From positions 1-44,107 of the forward strand of contig JAIXXZ010000011.1 of the NCBI GenBank assembly GCA_027490465.1: a stretch of 44,107 nt of DNA, written 5' to 3'. Origin of the DNA: Oxalobacteraceae bacterium (GTDB taxonomy: Bacteria; Pseudomonadota; Gammaproteobacteria; Burkholderiales; Burkholderiaceae_D). The notes below the pieces were generated by a model, which saw nothing but the letters and a program-made list of their open reading frames with translations, was not told the origin of the DNA and made no database searches. A program made the translations under genes and the position numbers. Shown here piece by piece: positions 17,424 through 25,590 of the stretch; the stretch's first letter is position 1; the number at the start of each line of letters is the position of its first letter.

Positions 17424-18278
17424 ATGAACAAACCCCTGCGCTTTGAAGGTTCGGAGCAATATGTCGCCACCAGCGACCTCAAACTTGCAGTCAATGCCGC
17501 TCTGACCCTGCAACGTCCCCTGCTCATCAAGGGCGAACCTGGCACTGGCAAGACCATGCTGGCCGAGGAAGTGGCGGCAGCGCTAAAGATGCCACTTTTA
17601 CAATGGCACATCAAATCCACCACCAAGGCCCAGCAAGGCCTGTATGAATATGACGCCGTCTCGCGTTTGCGCGATTCCCAGCTCGGCGACGAGCGGGTGC
17701 GCGATATTCAGAACTACATCGTACGCGGCGTGCTCTGGCAAGCCTTCACCTCCGATCAGCCCGTGGTACTGCTCATTGACGAGATCGACAAGGCCGACAT
17801 CGAATTTCCGAATGATCTGCTGCGCGAGATTGATCGGATGGAGTTTTATGTTTACGAAACCCGCGAAATGGTGCGCGCCAAGCACCGTCCGCTGGTCATT
17901 ATTACCTCCAACAATGAAAAAGAGCTGCCGGATGCTTTCCTGCGTCGCTGCTTCTTTCACTACATCAAATTCCCCGACGCGGAAACGATGCAGCAGATCG
18001 TCGATGTACATTTCCCCACATTGAAAAAAGATCTGCTGGCGCAGGCACTGGAAACCTTCTATCAGCTGCGCGAAGTACCGGGCCTGAAGAAAAAGCCATC
18101 CACGTCCGAGCTGCTGGATTGGCTCAAGCTGCTGCTGGCCGAAGATATCCCGCCCGAGGCCTTGCGCAGCCAGGACCAGAAAGCCATCGTGCCGCCGCTG
18201 CATGGCGCCTTGCTGAAAAATGAGCAGGATGTACACCTCTTTGAGCGACTGGTTTTCATGTCGCGCAATAACCGCTAA
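17424..18278 (+). CDS. MoxR-family AAA+ ATPase
   Basis: A 284-residue AAA+ ATPase of the MoxR group, chaperone-like motors that work with von Willebrand A proteins to insert cofactors or mature enzymes. Walker A GEPGTGKT is at 37-44, Walker B VLLIDEIDKAD around 116-126, sensor 1 in IITSNNEKELPDAFLRRC. The next gene, nine bases on, encodes the CoxE-type VWA partner, the standard pairing. No substrate enzyme gene (such as CO dehydrogenase or methanol dehydrogenase) is nearby, so the target is unknown. Confidence 0.92.
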   Translation: MNKPLRFEGSEQYVATSDLKLAVNAALTLQRPLLIKGEPGTGKTMLAEEVAAALKMPLLQWHIKSTTKAQQGLYEYDAVSRLRDSQLGDERVRDIQNYIVRGVLWQAFTSDQPVVLLIDEIDKADIEFPNDLLREIDRMEFYVYETREMVRAKHRPLVIITSNNEKELPDAFLRRCFFHYIKFPDAETMQQIVDVHFPTLKKDLLAQALETFYQLREVPGLKKKPSTSELLDWLKLLLAEDIPPEALRSQDQKAIVPPLHGALLKNEQDVHLFERLVFMSRNNR

Positions 18279-18286
18279 ATCACCCC

Positions 18287-19456
18287 ATGCTGATCGACTT
18301 TTTTTTCACGCTCAAGAGCGCGAAAATCCCGGTCTCGATCAAGGAATTTCTGGTGCTGCTCGAAGCACTGGAAAAGCAGGTTATCGCGCCCTCGCTGGAT
18401 GATTTCTACTATCTCTCGCGCATAACCCTGGTCAAGGATGAAGCCAATTTCGATAAATTCGACAAAGCTTTTGGCGCCTATTTTCACGGTGTCGAGACCC
18501 TGTTCGAGAAAAACCCGGAGATTCCGCTCGACTGGCTGATGAAACGCCTCGAGCGCGAACTGACACCGGAACAAAAAGCAGCCCTAGAAAAATTCGGCTA
18601 CGACAAGCTGATGGATAGGCTCAAAGAACTGCTCGAAGAACAAAAAGGTCGTCACGAAGGCGGCAACAAGTGGATAGGCACCGGTGGCACTTCACCGTTC
18701 GGCAATGGCGGGAACAATCCCGAAGGCATACGCATCGGCGGTGAAGGCGGCAAGCGCAGCGCAGTCAAGGTGTGGGAAGCGCGCACCTATCGTGACTATG
18801 ACAGCGAACGCGAACTGGGTACGCGCAACATCAAGGTTGCCCTGCGCCGCCTGCGTAAATTCGCGCGCGAGGGTGCGCAGGATGAGCTGGCGCTCGATGA
18901 CACCATCCGCGCCACCGCCAACAACGCGGGCTGGCTGGACATCAAGATGCAGGCCGAGCGCAAGAACAAGGTCAAGGTGCTGATGCTCATGGATGTGGGC
19001 GGCACCATGGATGACCATATCGCGCGCGTCGAGGAATTGTTCTCCGCAGCGAAAACCGAATTCAAGAATATGGAGTTCTTCTACTTCCACAACTGTCTGT
19101 ACGAAACGCTGTGGAAGAATAACCGGCGTCGTCACGCCGAGCGCTTCGCCAGCTGGGATGTGCTGCGCAAGTATCCGCCAGATACCAAGGTCATCTTCGT
19201 CGGCGACGCCACCATGAGCCCCTACGAAATCGTTCAGCCCGGTGGTTCGGTCGAATATCACAATGAAGAAGCTGGCGCCGTCTGGTTGCAGCGCTTTGCC
19301 CAGCAGTTCCCCAAATGCGTGTGGCTCAATCCCGAACCCGAGCAGCTGTGGCAGTACCGGCAATCGATTGCGATCATCCGTCAACTGATGAGCGAGCGCA
19401 TGTACCCGATCACCATGGATGGCCTCGAACGCGCGATGCAGATGCTGTCGAAATAG
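18287..19456 (+). CDS. CoxE-like von Willebrand factor A protein
   Basis: A 389-residue VWA protein without signal peptide. The N-terminal half is helical and charged; a Gly-rich linker (about 124-156) precedes the VWA domain, where LMLMDVGGTM at 233-241 is the MIDAS motif in the DXGGT/S variant used by this family rather than DXSXS. The C-terminal part has the FVGDATMSPYEI strand-loop. It is the partner of the MoxR ATPase encoded just upstream, and the two form a two-gene operon. The maturation target is not identified. Confidence 0.88.
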   Translation: MLIDFFFTLKSAKIPVSIKEFLVLLEALEKQVIAPSLDDFYYLSRITLVKDEANFDKFDKAFGAYFHGVETLFEKNPEIPLDWLMKRLERELTPEQKAALEKFGYDKLMDRLKELLEEQKGRHEGGNKWIGTGGTSPFGNGGNNPEGIRIGGEGGKRSAVKVWEARTYRDYDSERELGTRNIKVALRRLRKFAREGAQDELALDDTIRATANNAGWLDIKMQAERKNKVKVLMLMDVGGTMDDHIARVEELFSAAKTEFKNMEFFYFHNCLYETLWKNNRRRHAERFASWDVLRKYPPDTKVIFVGDATMSPYEIVQPGGSVEYHNEEAGAVWLQRFAQQFPKCVWLNPEPEQLWQYRQSIAIIRQLMSERMYPITMDGLERAMQMLSK

Positions 19457-19514
19457 ACTTTTCTGACGCCGTCATCCCCTTTGCGGGAAATTTCATTAGA
19501 ATGCACCCACTTTG

Positions 19515-19547
19515 CCCAGGGGGATGTTGGACGTAATCCCCTCCGGG
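19515..19547 (+). promoter_or_regulatory. Stem-loop in the parE leader
   Basis: GGGGAT at 19520-19525 pairs with ATCCCC at 19536-19541, and CCC/GGG extend the stem after a small bulge. It lies between a TAGAAT -10-like hexamer (19497-19502) and the parE ATG at 19579. It may stabilise the transcript or modulate translation; no known riboregulator is recognised. Confidence 0.3.
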
Positions 19548-19578
19548 TCCACCGCTTTCAACCCTAATTACTCGACGC

Positions 19579-21570
19579 ATGGCCAGTAAAAAATCCGATT
19601 ACAGCGAATCATCCATCCGCGTCCTGAAAGGACTCGAACCGGTCCGGCAACGGCCCGGCATGTACACCCGTACTGAGAACCCACTGCACATCATTCAGGA
19701 GGTCATTGACAATGCCTCCGACGAGGCGCTCGGTGGTCATGGCAAAAATATCTTCGTCACCCTGCACAAAGATGGCAGCGTGAGCGTTGAAGACGATGGT
19801 CGCGGCATCCCGGTCGGTCTGCATCCGGAAGAAAAAGTGCCGACGGTGGAAATTGTCTTCACCCGTCTTCACGCCGGCGGCAAATTCGACAAGGGTTCGG
19901 GTGGCGCCTATGCGTTCTCAGGTGGTCTGCACGGTGTTGGTGTCTCTGTCACGAATGCGCTCTCTTCCAAACTTGAAATCACCGTCTGGCGCAAAGACGA
20001 CAAGGGCAATGGCGTACACACGATCGCCTTTTCCGGTGGCGATCTCACTTCGAAACTGAAATCACGCGCCGCTGGCAAGGAAGACAAGAAATCCGGCACC
20101 CGTGTGACGGTCTGGCCGGATCCTAAATATTTCGACTCGCCGATTATTCCGATTGCCGAATTACAGCGACTGCTGCGCTCCAAGGCCGTGCTGCTGCCCG
20201 GTGTCAAAGTCAGCTTCACTCAGGAAAAATCTGGCGACACGCAAACCTGGCTCTATGAGCAAGGCCTGCGCGGCTATTTGACTGAAGCCCTGTCGCAATC
20301 CGGCAGTGGCGAAACATTGATTCCTCTGTTCGAAGGCGAACAATATGCAAGCCCCGACGCCGAGGGCTTCGCCGAAGGCGAAGGTGCGGCCTGGGTCGTG
20401 GCCTGGACGGAGGATGGGAATGTCGTGCGTGAATCCTATGTGAATCTGATCCCCACGCCTGCCGGCGGCACCCATGAATCCGGCTTGCGCGAAGGTTTGT
20501 TCGGTGCAGTCAAAAGCTTCGTTGAAATGCACTCGCTGCTGCCCAAGGGTGTGAAATTATTGCCCGAGGATGTGTTTGCTCGCACATCCTTTGTCTTGTC
20601 GGCCAAAGTACTTGATCCGCAATTTCAGGGACAGATCAAGGAGCGACTCAACTCGCGCGATGCAGTGCGACTGGTCGGCGGCTATTCGCGCACATCACTG
20701 GAGCTGTGGCTGAATCAGCACGTCGATTACGGCAAGAAGCTCGCCGAACTGGTGATACGTCAGGCCCAAAGCCGTTTGCGCTCGGCGCAAAAAGTGGAAA
20801 AGAAAAAATCCTCGGGTGTGGCGGTGTTACCCGGCAAGCTCACTGATTGTGAATCCAGCGATCTGACGCGTAATGAAATATTCCTGGTCGAGGGTGATTC
20901 TGCAGGCGGCTCGGCCAAGATGGGTCGCGATAAAGAATTTCAGGCCATCCTGCCACTGCGCGGCAAAGTGCTCAATGCTTGGGAAACCGAGCGCGACCGT
21001 CTGTTTGCCAATAACGAGATTCACGATATTGCCGTCGCGATCGGTGTCGACCCGCATGGGAAGAACGACACTCCGGATTTATCCGGCCTGCGCTACGGAC
21101 GTGTCTGCATACTATCGGACGCCGATGTGGATGGCTCGCATATTCAGGTTCTGCTGCTCACCCTCTTCTTCCGTCACTTCCCCAAGCTGATCGAACGCGG
21201 TCATATTCATATCGCACGACCACCTCTGTATCGCGTGGATGCGCCGGCGCGCGGAAAAAAGCCTGCGCAAAAAATATACGCACTCGACAGCGGCGAACTG
21301 GAAGCGATCGAAGACAAGCTGCGCAAGGATGGCGTCAGAGACGGCGCATGGAGTATTGCGCGCTTCAAGGGCCTAGGCGAAATGAGTGCCGAGCAGTTAT
21401 GGGAAACCACCATGAATCCGGATACCCGACGCCTGCTGCCGGTGTCACTCGGCGAGCTGGGCCTGAAGGCATCGGAAGATCGTTTCACCATGTTGATGGG
21501 TAAAGGCGAAGCAGCAGCGCGTCGTTCCTGGCTGGAAGAGCATGGGAATGAGGTTGAGGCAGATATTTAA
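19579..21570 (+). CDS. parE: DNA topoisomerase IV subunit B
   Basis: ATPase subunit of topoisomerase IV, which decatenates daughter chromosomes. Length is 663 residues. The GHKL ATPase site is shown by VIDNASDEA, DDGRGIPV and GGLHGVGVS; the TOPRIM domain by EGDSAGGSAKMGRD and DADVDGSHIQ. The C-terminus (SLEELG-like region ending LEEHGNEVEADI) is typical. parC follows on the same strand but is separated by 351 bases containing a composite repeat element, so the two may be transcribed separately. Confidence 0.97.
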   Translation: MASKKSDYSESSIRVLKGLEPVRQRPGMYTRTENPLHIIQEVIDNASDEALGGHGKNIFVTLHKDGSVSVEDDGRGIPVGLHPEEKVPTVEIVFTRLHAGGKFDKGSGGAYAFSGGLHGVGVSVTNALSSKLEITVWRKDDKGNGVHTIAFSGGDLTSKLKSRAAGKEDKKSGTRVTVWPDPKYFDSPIIPIAELQRLLRSKAVLLPGVKVSFTQEKSGDTQTWLYEQGLRGYLTEALSQSGSGETLIPLFEGEQYASPDAEGFAEGEGAAWVVAWTEDGNVVRESYVNLIPTPAGGTHESGLREGLFGAVKSFVEMHSLLPKGVKLLPEDVFARTSFVLSAKVLDPQFQGQIKERLNSRDAVRLVGGYSRTSLELWLNQHVDYGKKLAELVIRQAQSRLRSAQKVEKKKSSGVAVLPGKLTDCESSDLTRNEIFLVEGDSAGGSAKMGRDKEFQAILPLRGKVLNAWETERDRLFANNEIHDIAVAIGVDPHGKNDTPDLSGLRYGRVCILSDADVDGSHIQVLLLTLFFRHFPKLIERGHIHIARPPLYRVDAPARGKKPAQKIYALDSGELEAIEDKLRKDGVRDGAWSIARFKGLGEMSAEQLWETTMNPDTRRLLPVSLGELGLKASEDRFTMLMGKGEAAARRSWLEEHGNEVEADI

Positions 21571-21609
21571 GTTGATTTAACGACGCTGGATCCCGGCTTT
21601 CGCCGGGAT

Positions 21610-21640
21610 GACAGAGTTAAGTGCCTGTGACTTTTCAAAC
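21610..21640. repeat. 31-bp direct repeat, copy 1
   Basis: Starts GACAGAGTTAAG and ends with TGACTTTT-C-AAAC. It matches the copy at 21663-21693 at 27 of 31 positions. Confidence 0.75.
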
Positions 21641-21662
21641 ACCATCCCTACGCTTGCCGGTA

Positions 21663-21693
21663 GACAGAGTTAAGCGCATATGACTTTTAAAAC
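21663..21693. repeat. 31-bp direct repeat, copy 2
   Basis: Second copy of the GACAGAGTTAAG...TGACTTTT-A-AAAC repeat, 53 bases downstream of the first. The interval between the copies holds a degraded sequence (CACCATCCCTACGC...) resembling an eroded CATCCCGGCG motif. Confidence 0.75.
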
Positions 21694-21713
21694 GTCATCC
21701 CGGCGAAAGGGTG

Positions 21714-21790
21714 TAGCGGGGGTTTCAGACCGCATGCGGTCTGCCCGAGAAACAGTCATGGCGTACTCGCCATGGCGCGCCCTGCAAGGG
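21714..21790. repeat. 77-bp structured tandem unit A
   Basis: Begins TAGCGGGGG and ends GCGCGCCCTGCAAGGG. Two stem-loops lie inside: CAGACCGCA/TGCGGTCTG (21726-21743) and CATGGCG-TACT-CGCCATG (21757-21774). A small third hairpin, CCCT-GCA-AGGG, lies at the end. The adjoining unit B has the same length and layout with compensatory stem changes. Confidence 0.8.
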
Positions 21791-21867
21791 TAGCGGGGGA
21801 TTCATGTAGCATGCTGCATGCCCGCGTAACGGCACTGGCTTGCAAGCCAGTGCGCGCCCTGCAAGGG
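21791..21867. repeat. 77-bp structured tandem unit B
   Basis: Directly abuts unit A and has identical length and identical ends. Its stems, CATGTAGCA/TGCTGCATG (21803-21820) and ACTGGCT-TGCA-AGCCAGT (21834-21851), occupy the same offsets as those of unit A but differ in sequence by paired substitutions. Confidence 0.8.
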
Positions 21868-21921
21868 GGGATCCAGTGTCTTCTGTAAAAAATGAACGAA
21901 TTTTGAAATAGCCACGAATAC

Positions 21922-24237
21922 ATGAGTGATCAAACAAATCTCTTCGAAGCCGCCGCCGATGAAGGTGGCGAATCCCTGACACTGGCGACTTTCGCCGAGC
22001 GCGCCTATCTCGACTATGCGATCTCCGTCGTCAAGGGCCGTGCACTGCCTGATGTTTGCGATGGCCAGAAACCAGTGCAACGGCGCATTCTCTACGCGAT
22101 GGATCAACTCCGACTTGATCCCGCCGCGAAGCCACGCAAATCGGCAGCCGTGGTCGGTGATGTTTTAGGCAAACTGCATCCCCATGGCGATCAGTCGGTG
22201 TATGACGCCATGGTTCGTATGGCTCAGGATTTCTCGCTACGCTATCCGCTGGTCGATGGACATGGCAATTTCGGTTCACGTGATGGTGACGGTGCGGCTG
22301 CCATGCGCTATACCGAAGCGCGCCTGACACCCATCTCGCGCCTGCTGCTCGATGAAATCGACATGGGCACAGTGGACTTTCAGCCCAACTACGATGGCTC
22401 GACCGAAGAACCCAAGCTGCTGCCTGCGCGTCTGCCTTTCGTGCTGCTGAATGGCGCGTCGGGCATCGCGGTGGGACTGGCGACTGAAATACCCTCACAC
22501 AATCTGCATGAAGTCGCCCAAGCCGCAGTGGCACTCATCAAAAATCCCAAGCTCGCGCACGATGAATTGATGGCGCTGATCCCCGGCCCGGATTTCCCCG
22601 GTGGTGGCCAGATCATCACGCCTGATACCACCGTCAGCGAGATTTACCAAAATGGCCGCGGCAGTATTAAAGTGCGCGCGCGCTGGAAAATCGAAGATCT
22701 GGCGCGAGGTCAGTGGCAGCTGGTCGTGACTGAACTGCCTCCGGGAACTTCGTCACAAAAAATTCTGGAAGAAATCGAAGAGCTCACCAATCCCAAAATC
22801 AAACTGGGTAAGAAAAGCTTGTCACCCGACCAGATGGCCAACAAACAAGCGATTCTTGGCGTGCTCGATACCGTGCGCGACGAATCCGGTCGCGATGCGC
22901 CGGTGCGTTTGGTATTCGAGCCGAAATCCAAGAATCAGGATCAGGAAGAGTTCAGCAATCTGCTGCTCGCGCACACCTCGCTGGAGAACAACGTCGGTGT
23001 GAATCTGGTCATGATCGGTAACGATGGCAAGCCGCGTCAGAAGGGTCTGGGCGACATTCTGCGTGAATGGATCGCGTTCCGCTTTGGCACTGTCACCCGT
23101 CGCACGCAGCACCGACTCGCCAAAGTAGATGATCGCATTCACATTCTGGAAGGTCGTGAGGCCGTACTGCTCAATATCGACAAGGTCATCAAAATCATTC
23201 GCGAGTCCGATGAGCCCAAGCCCGCGTTGATGAAGGCCTTCAAACTGTCCGAGCGACAAGCGGAAGACATTCTGGAAATTCGCCTGCGCCAGCTCGCGCG
23301 ACTGGAGGCGATCAAAGTGCAGCAGGAACTCGCCGAGCTGCGCAAGGAAAAAGCCACACTGCAGGAGCTGCTCGACAATCCGGCCTCGATGAAAAAACTC
23401 ATCATCAAGGAAATCGATGCGGACGCAAAACAATATGGCGATGCGCGCCGCACCCTGATCAAAGCAGCAGAAAAGGCTGTTGCCGAGATCAAGGTCATTG
23501 ATGAGCCGGTGACCGTCATCATTTCCCAAAAAGGCTGGGTGCGTGCCCGTCAGGGTCACGGCCATGATGCGCAGCAGTTCAGCTTCAAGGCCGGCGATAG
23601 CCTGTATTCGACCTTTGAATGCCGCACCACAGATCATGTGCTCGCGTTTGGCTCCAAAGGCCGCGTGTATTCCGTGTCGGTATCGCAGTTACCCGGAGCA
23701 CGGGGCGATGGTGTACCCATGACCACGCTGGTTGAAGTGGAAGCCGGCACGCGTCTTGTCCATTACTTTGCCGGCACACCTGAAACAACGCTGCTATTGG
23801 CATCGACCGGCGGCTTTGGCTTTGCTGCCAAAGCCGGCGACATGATCAGCCGCCAAAAAGGTGGTAAATCCTTCATGAGCATGGACGAAGGCGATGAACC
23901 CGTGATGCCCGCCATCATAGGCAAACAAGCCAGCGCGCTGGTCTGCCTGTCCGAAAAAGGGCGCTTGCTGGTTTTCGGCATGGATGAGATCAAGACACAA
24001 GCCAGCGGTGGACGCGGTGTGACGCTGATGGATCTCGATGCGAATGAAAAGCTGCTGGCAGCGCAACCGATCTCGAAAAAAGGTGTGCGCATACTGGGTA
24101 CCAGTGCACGCAGTGGCAAGCAGCAGGAAAACACGCTTAGCGGCGCTGATCTCGCACATCACTTCGGCAAGCGCGCTCGTAAAGGCAAGCTGCTGGCGTC
24201 GCGCATGAAGGCAACGCGACTGGAAGCCATCGAGTGA
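21922..24237 (+). CDS. parC: DNA topoisomerase IV subunit A
   Basis: DNA-cleaving subunit of topoisomerase IV, 771 residues. The catalytic Tyr130 sits in [11 protein letters not shown]. The quinolone-resistance region reads [12 protein letters not shown], with Gln91 at the place of the E. coli ParC Ser80 and Asp95 for Glu84. The breakage-reunion core continues with [18 protein letters not shown], then the coiled-coil and a C-terminal beta-pinwheel domain with repeats such as [18 protein letters not shown]. The start at 21922 gives the common N-terminus [10 protein letters not shown]. It follows parE after the repeat block. Confidence 0.97.
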   Translation: MSDQTNLFEAAADEGGESLTLATFAERAYLDYAISVVKGRALPDVCDGQKPVQRRILYAMDQLRLDPAAKPRKSAAVVGDVLGKLHPHGDQSVYDAMVRMAQDFSLRYPLVDGHGNFGSRDGDGAAAMRYTEARLTPISRLLLDEIDMGTVDFQPNYDGSTEEPKLLPARLPFVLLNGASGIAVGLATEIPSHNLHEVAQAAVALIKNPKLAHDELMALIPGPDFPGGGQIITPDTTVSEIYQNGRGSIKVRARWKIEDLARGQWQLVVTELPPGTSSQKILEEIEELTNPKIKLGKKSLSPDQMANKQAILGVLDTVRDESGRDAPVRLVFEPKSKNQDQEEFSNLLLAHTSLENNVGVNLVMIGNDGKPRQKGLGDILREWIAFRFGTVTRRTQHRLAKVDDRIHILEGREAVLLNIDKVIKIIRESDEPKPALMKAFKLSERQAEDILEIRLRQLARLEAIKVQQELAELRKEKATLQELLDNPASMKKLIIKEIDADAKQYGDARRTLIKAAEKAVAEIKVIDEPVTVIISQKGWVRARQGHGHDAQQFSFKAGDSLYSTFECRTTDHVLAFGSKGRVYSVSVSQLPGARGDGVPMTTLVEVEAGTRLVHYFAGTPETTLLLASTGGFGFAAKAGDMISRQKGGKSFMSMDEGDEPVMPAIIGKQASALVCLSEKGRLLVFGMDEIKTQASGGRGVTLMDLDANEKLLAAQPISKKGVRILGTSARSGKQQENTLSGADLAHHFGKRARKGKLLASRMKATRLEAIE

Positions 24238-24356
24238 TGAGTCTGTGGTTCATGGCGAATACCTGTTCCAAAAAATATCTGCATGACGCCTGGCCAGCGC
24301 TTGTTTGACAGAATTTCAATTTCCATCATTAGTCATGGAAATTATTCTTTGAGTCA

Positions 24357-24385
24357 TTGAGCGCTGGCAATGCGGTCTTTAGAAT
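24357..24385 (+). promoter_or_regulatory. Sigma-70-type promoter of the hydrolase gene
   Basis: TTGAGC (24357-24362), a 17-base spacer, and TAGAAT (24380-24385) lie 29 bases before the ATG at 24415. Both hexamers are near consensus and spacing is optimal. Confidence 0.55.
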
Positions 24386-24414
24386 GAGTCATATTTGCTC
24401 ATCAAGAAGGCCTC

Positions 24415-25590
24415 ATGAAACGTCGCCCGTACTTCGTCTTTATTCAATCGCTATTCATCCTTACCGTACTCGCCCTGTTCACACGACAAGCAGACGCACA
24501 GGTACTTGATGCATCCATCAACGAGCAAGTGCTGATGTTGCCAGTCACCGAAAACGGCAAGCAGCTGCAATTCGAAACCACCCTCTACAAACCGCCGGGC
24601 GAAGGTCCCTTCCCTTTGCTGCTGATGAACCATGGCAAGGAACGCGGCAAACCTGCAACACAAAAAAGAGATCGCTTTCTGGCCATGGGACGGGAATTCG
24701 TTAGGCGTGGTTATGCTGTCGCCGTCCCGATGCGCAAGGGTTTTTCGAAATCCGAGGGTGTCTATACCGACTTCGGTTGCAACATGCATGACAACGGCAT
24801 GCTGCAGGCAGAAGACATCGAAGCCGCTCTGCGTTCGCTGACGAAAATGTCCTGGGTAGACCATGACCGAGTAATCGTTGCTGGTCAATCCTACGGCGGA
24901 CTGGCGACCATGGCCTTTGGCACACGGCAGTTCCCCGGTGTGCGAGGCTTGCTCAATTTTGCAGGTGGCCTGCGTATCGATGGTAATTACTGCGACTGGA
25001 AAGCTGCACTGGTGACGGCGTTTACCAGTTATGGCAGCAGAACATCACTGCCCAGCCTCTGGTTTTATGGCGAGAACGACAGCTACTTTGATCCTTCGCT
25101 GGCCCAACGCCTGCAAACTGCCTATCAGTCAGCAGGCGGATCATCGCAACTCATTGCCTATGGCAGCTTCAAATCCGATTCTCACGGTTTGATCAGCAGT
25201 CGTGACGGCATTCCCGTCTGGTGGCCAGAAACTGAACGTTTTCTGCAGCGCATAGGCCTGCCAACCGACATCAACACGCCGATTGGTGAAGCCGCTCGCA
25301 TCCCAGCGAGTGGATTTGCAGCACTCGATAATGCAGATGCTATTCCCCATCTGACAGAGACAGGTCGCGCGGCCTATCGGCACTATCTGAGTCAGTCATT
25401 ACCGCGCGCCTTTGCCCTGTCGGCATCCGGTGCCTGGAGCTGGGCTGAAGATGGTGATGATCCACCGTCACGTGCTCTGGCAGCCTGCCAGAAGAACAGC
25501 AAGCTGCCCTGCAGTTTGTATTCAGTCGATCAGGACGTGGTGTGGACAGCACCAAAGAACACGGGCGCTGTCGTCGCAGCGGCGCAATGA
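24415..25590 (+). CDS. Exported alpha/beta hydrolase (dienelactone hydrolase-like)
   Basis: A 391-residue secreted or periplasmic alpha/beta hydrolase. A signal peptide (FILTVLALFTRQADA) precedes the mature part. The nucleophile elbow GQSYGG places Ser159; the acid is probably in YGENDSYFD and the His in KSDSHGLI, completing a Ser-Asp-His triad. The oxyanion region is LLLMNHGKERG. Substrate is unknown; similar enzymes act on esters or peptides. An AAGG ribosome site and a good promoter precede it. The stop codon abuts the stop of the convergent tadD with no base between. Confidence 0.85.
   Translation: MKRRPYFVFIQSLFILTVLALFTRQADAQVLDASINEQVLMLPVTENGKQLQFETTLYKPPGEGPFPLLLMNHGKERGKPATQKRDRFLAMGREFVRRGYAVAVPMRKGFSKSEGVYTDFGCNMHDNGMLQAEDIEAALRSLTKMSWVDHDRVIVAGQSYGGLATMAFGTRQFPGVRGLLNFAGGLRIDGNYCDWKAALVTAFTSYGSRTSLPSLWFYGENDSYFDPSLAQRLQTAYQSAGGSSQLIAYGSFKSDSHGLISSRDGIPVWWPETERFLQRIGLPTDINTPIGEAARIPASGFAALDNADAIPHLTETGRAAYRHYLSQSLPRAFALSASGAWSWAEDGDDPPSRALAACQKNSKLPCSLYSVDQDVVWTAPKNTGAVVAAAQ

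Larger units (their letters stand above)
21586..21876. repeat. Composite repeat element between parE and parC
   Basis: A 291-bp non-coding block bounded by inverted ends CTGGATCC (21586-21593) and GGATCCAG (21869-21876). The left edge, CTGGATCCCGGCTTTCGCCG..., contains an 8-bp hairpin; its inner 16 bases (21597-21612) recur inverted at 21694-21709. Between them lie two 31-bp direct repeats, and to the right two tandem 77-bp units. Arrangement suggests a dispersed GGATCC-ended repeat into which the 77-bp array has been inserted. No transposase and no convincing ORF are present. Confidence 0.75.

Noticed and set aside
21714-21867. 77-bp units as tRNA genes
   Set aside because: The size fits but there is no cloverleaf, no T-loop GTTCRA motif and no anticodon arm; the stems are palindromes with minimal loops.
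22822-23637. Minus-strand 271-codon open frame inside parC
   Set aside because: Lies wholly within the conserved parC coding region and shows no family.
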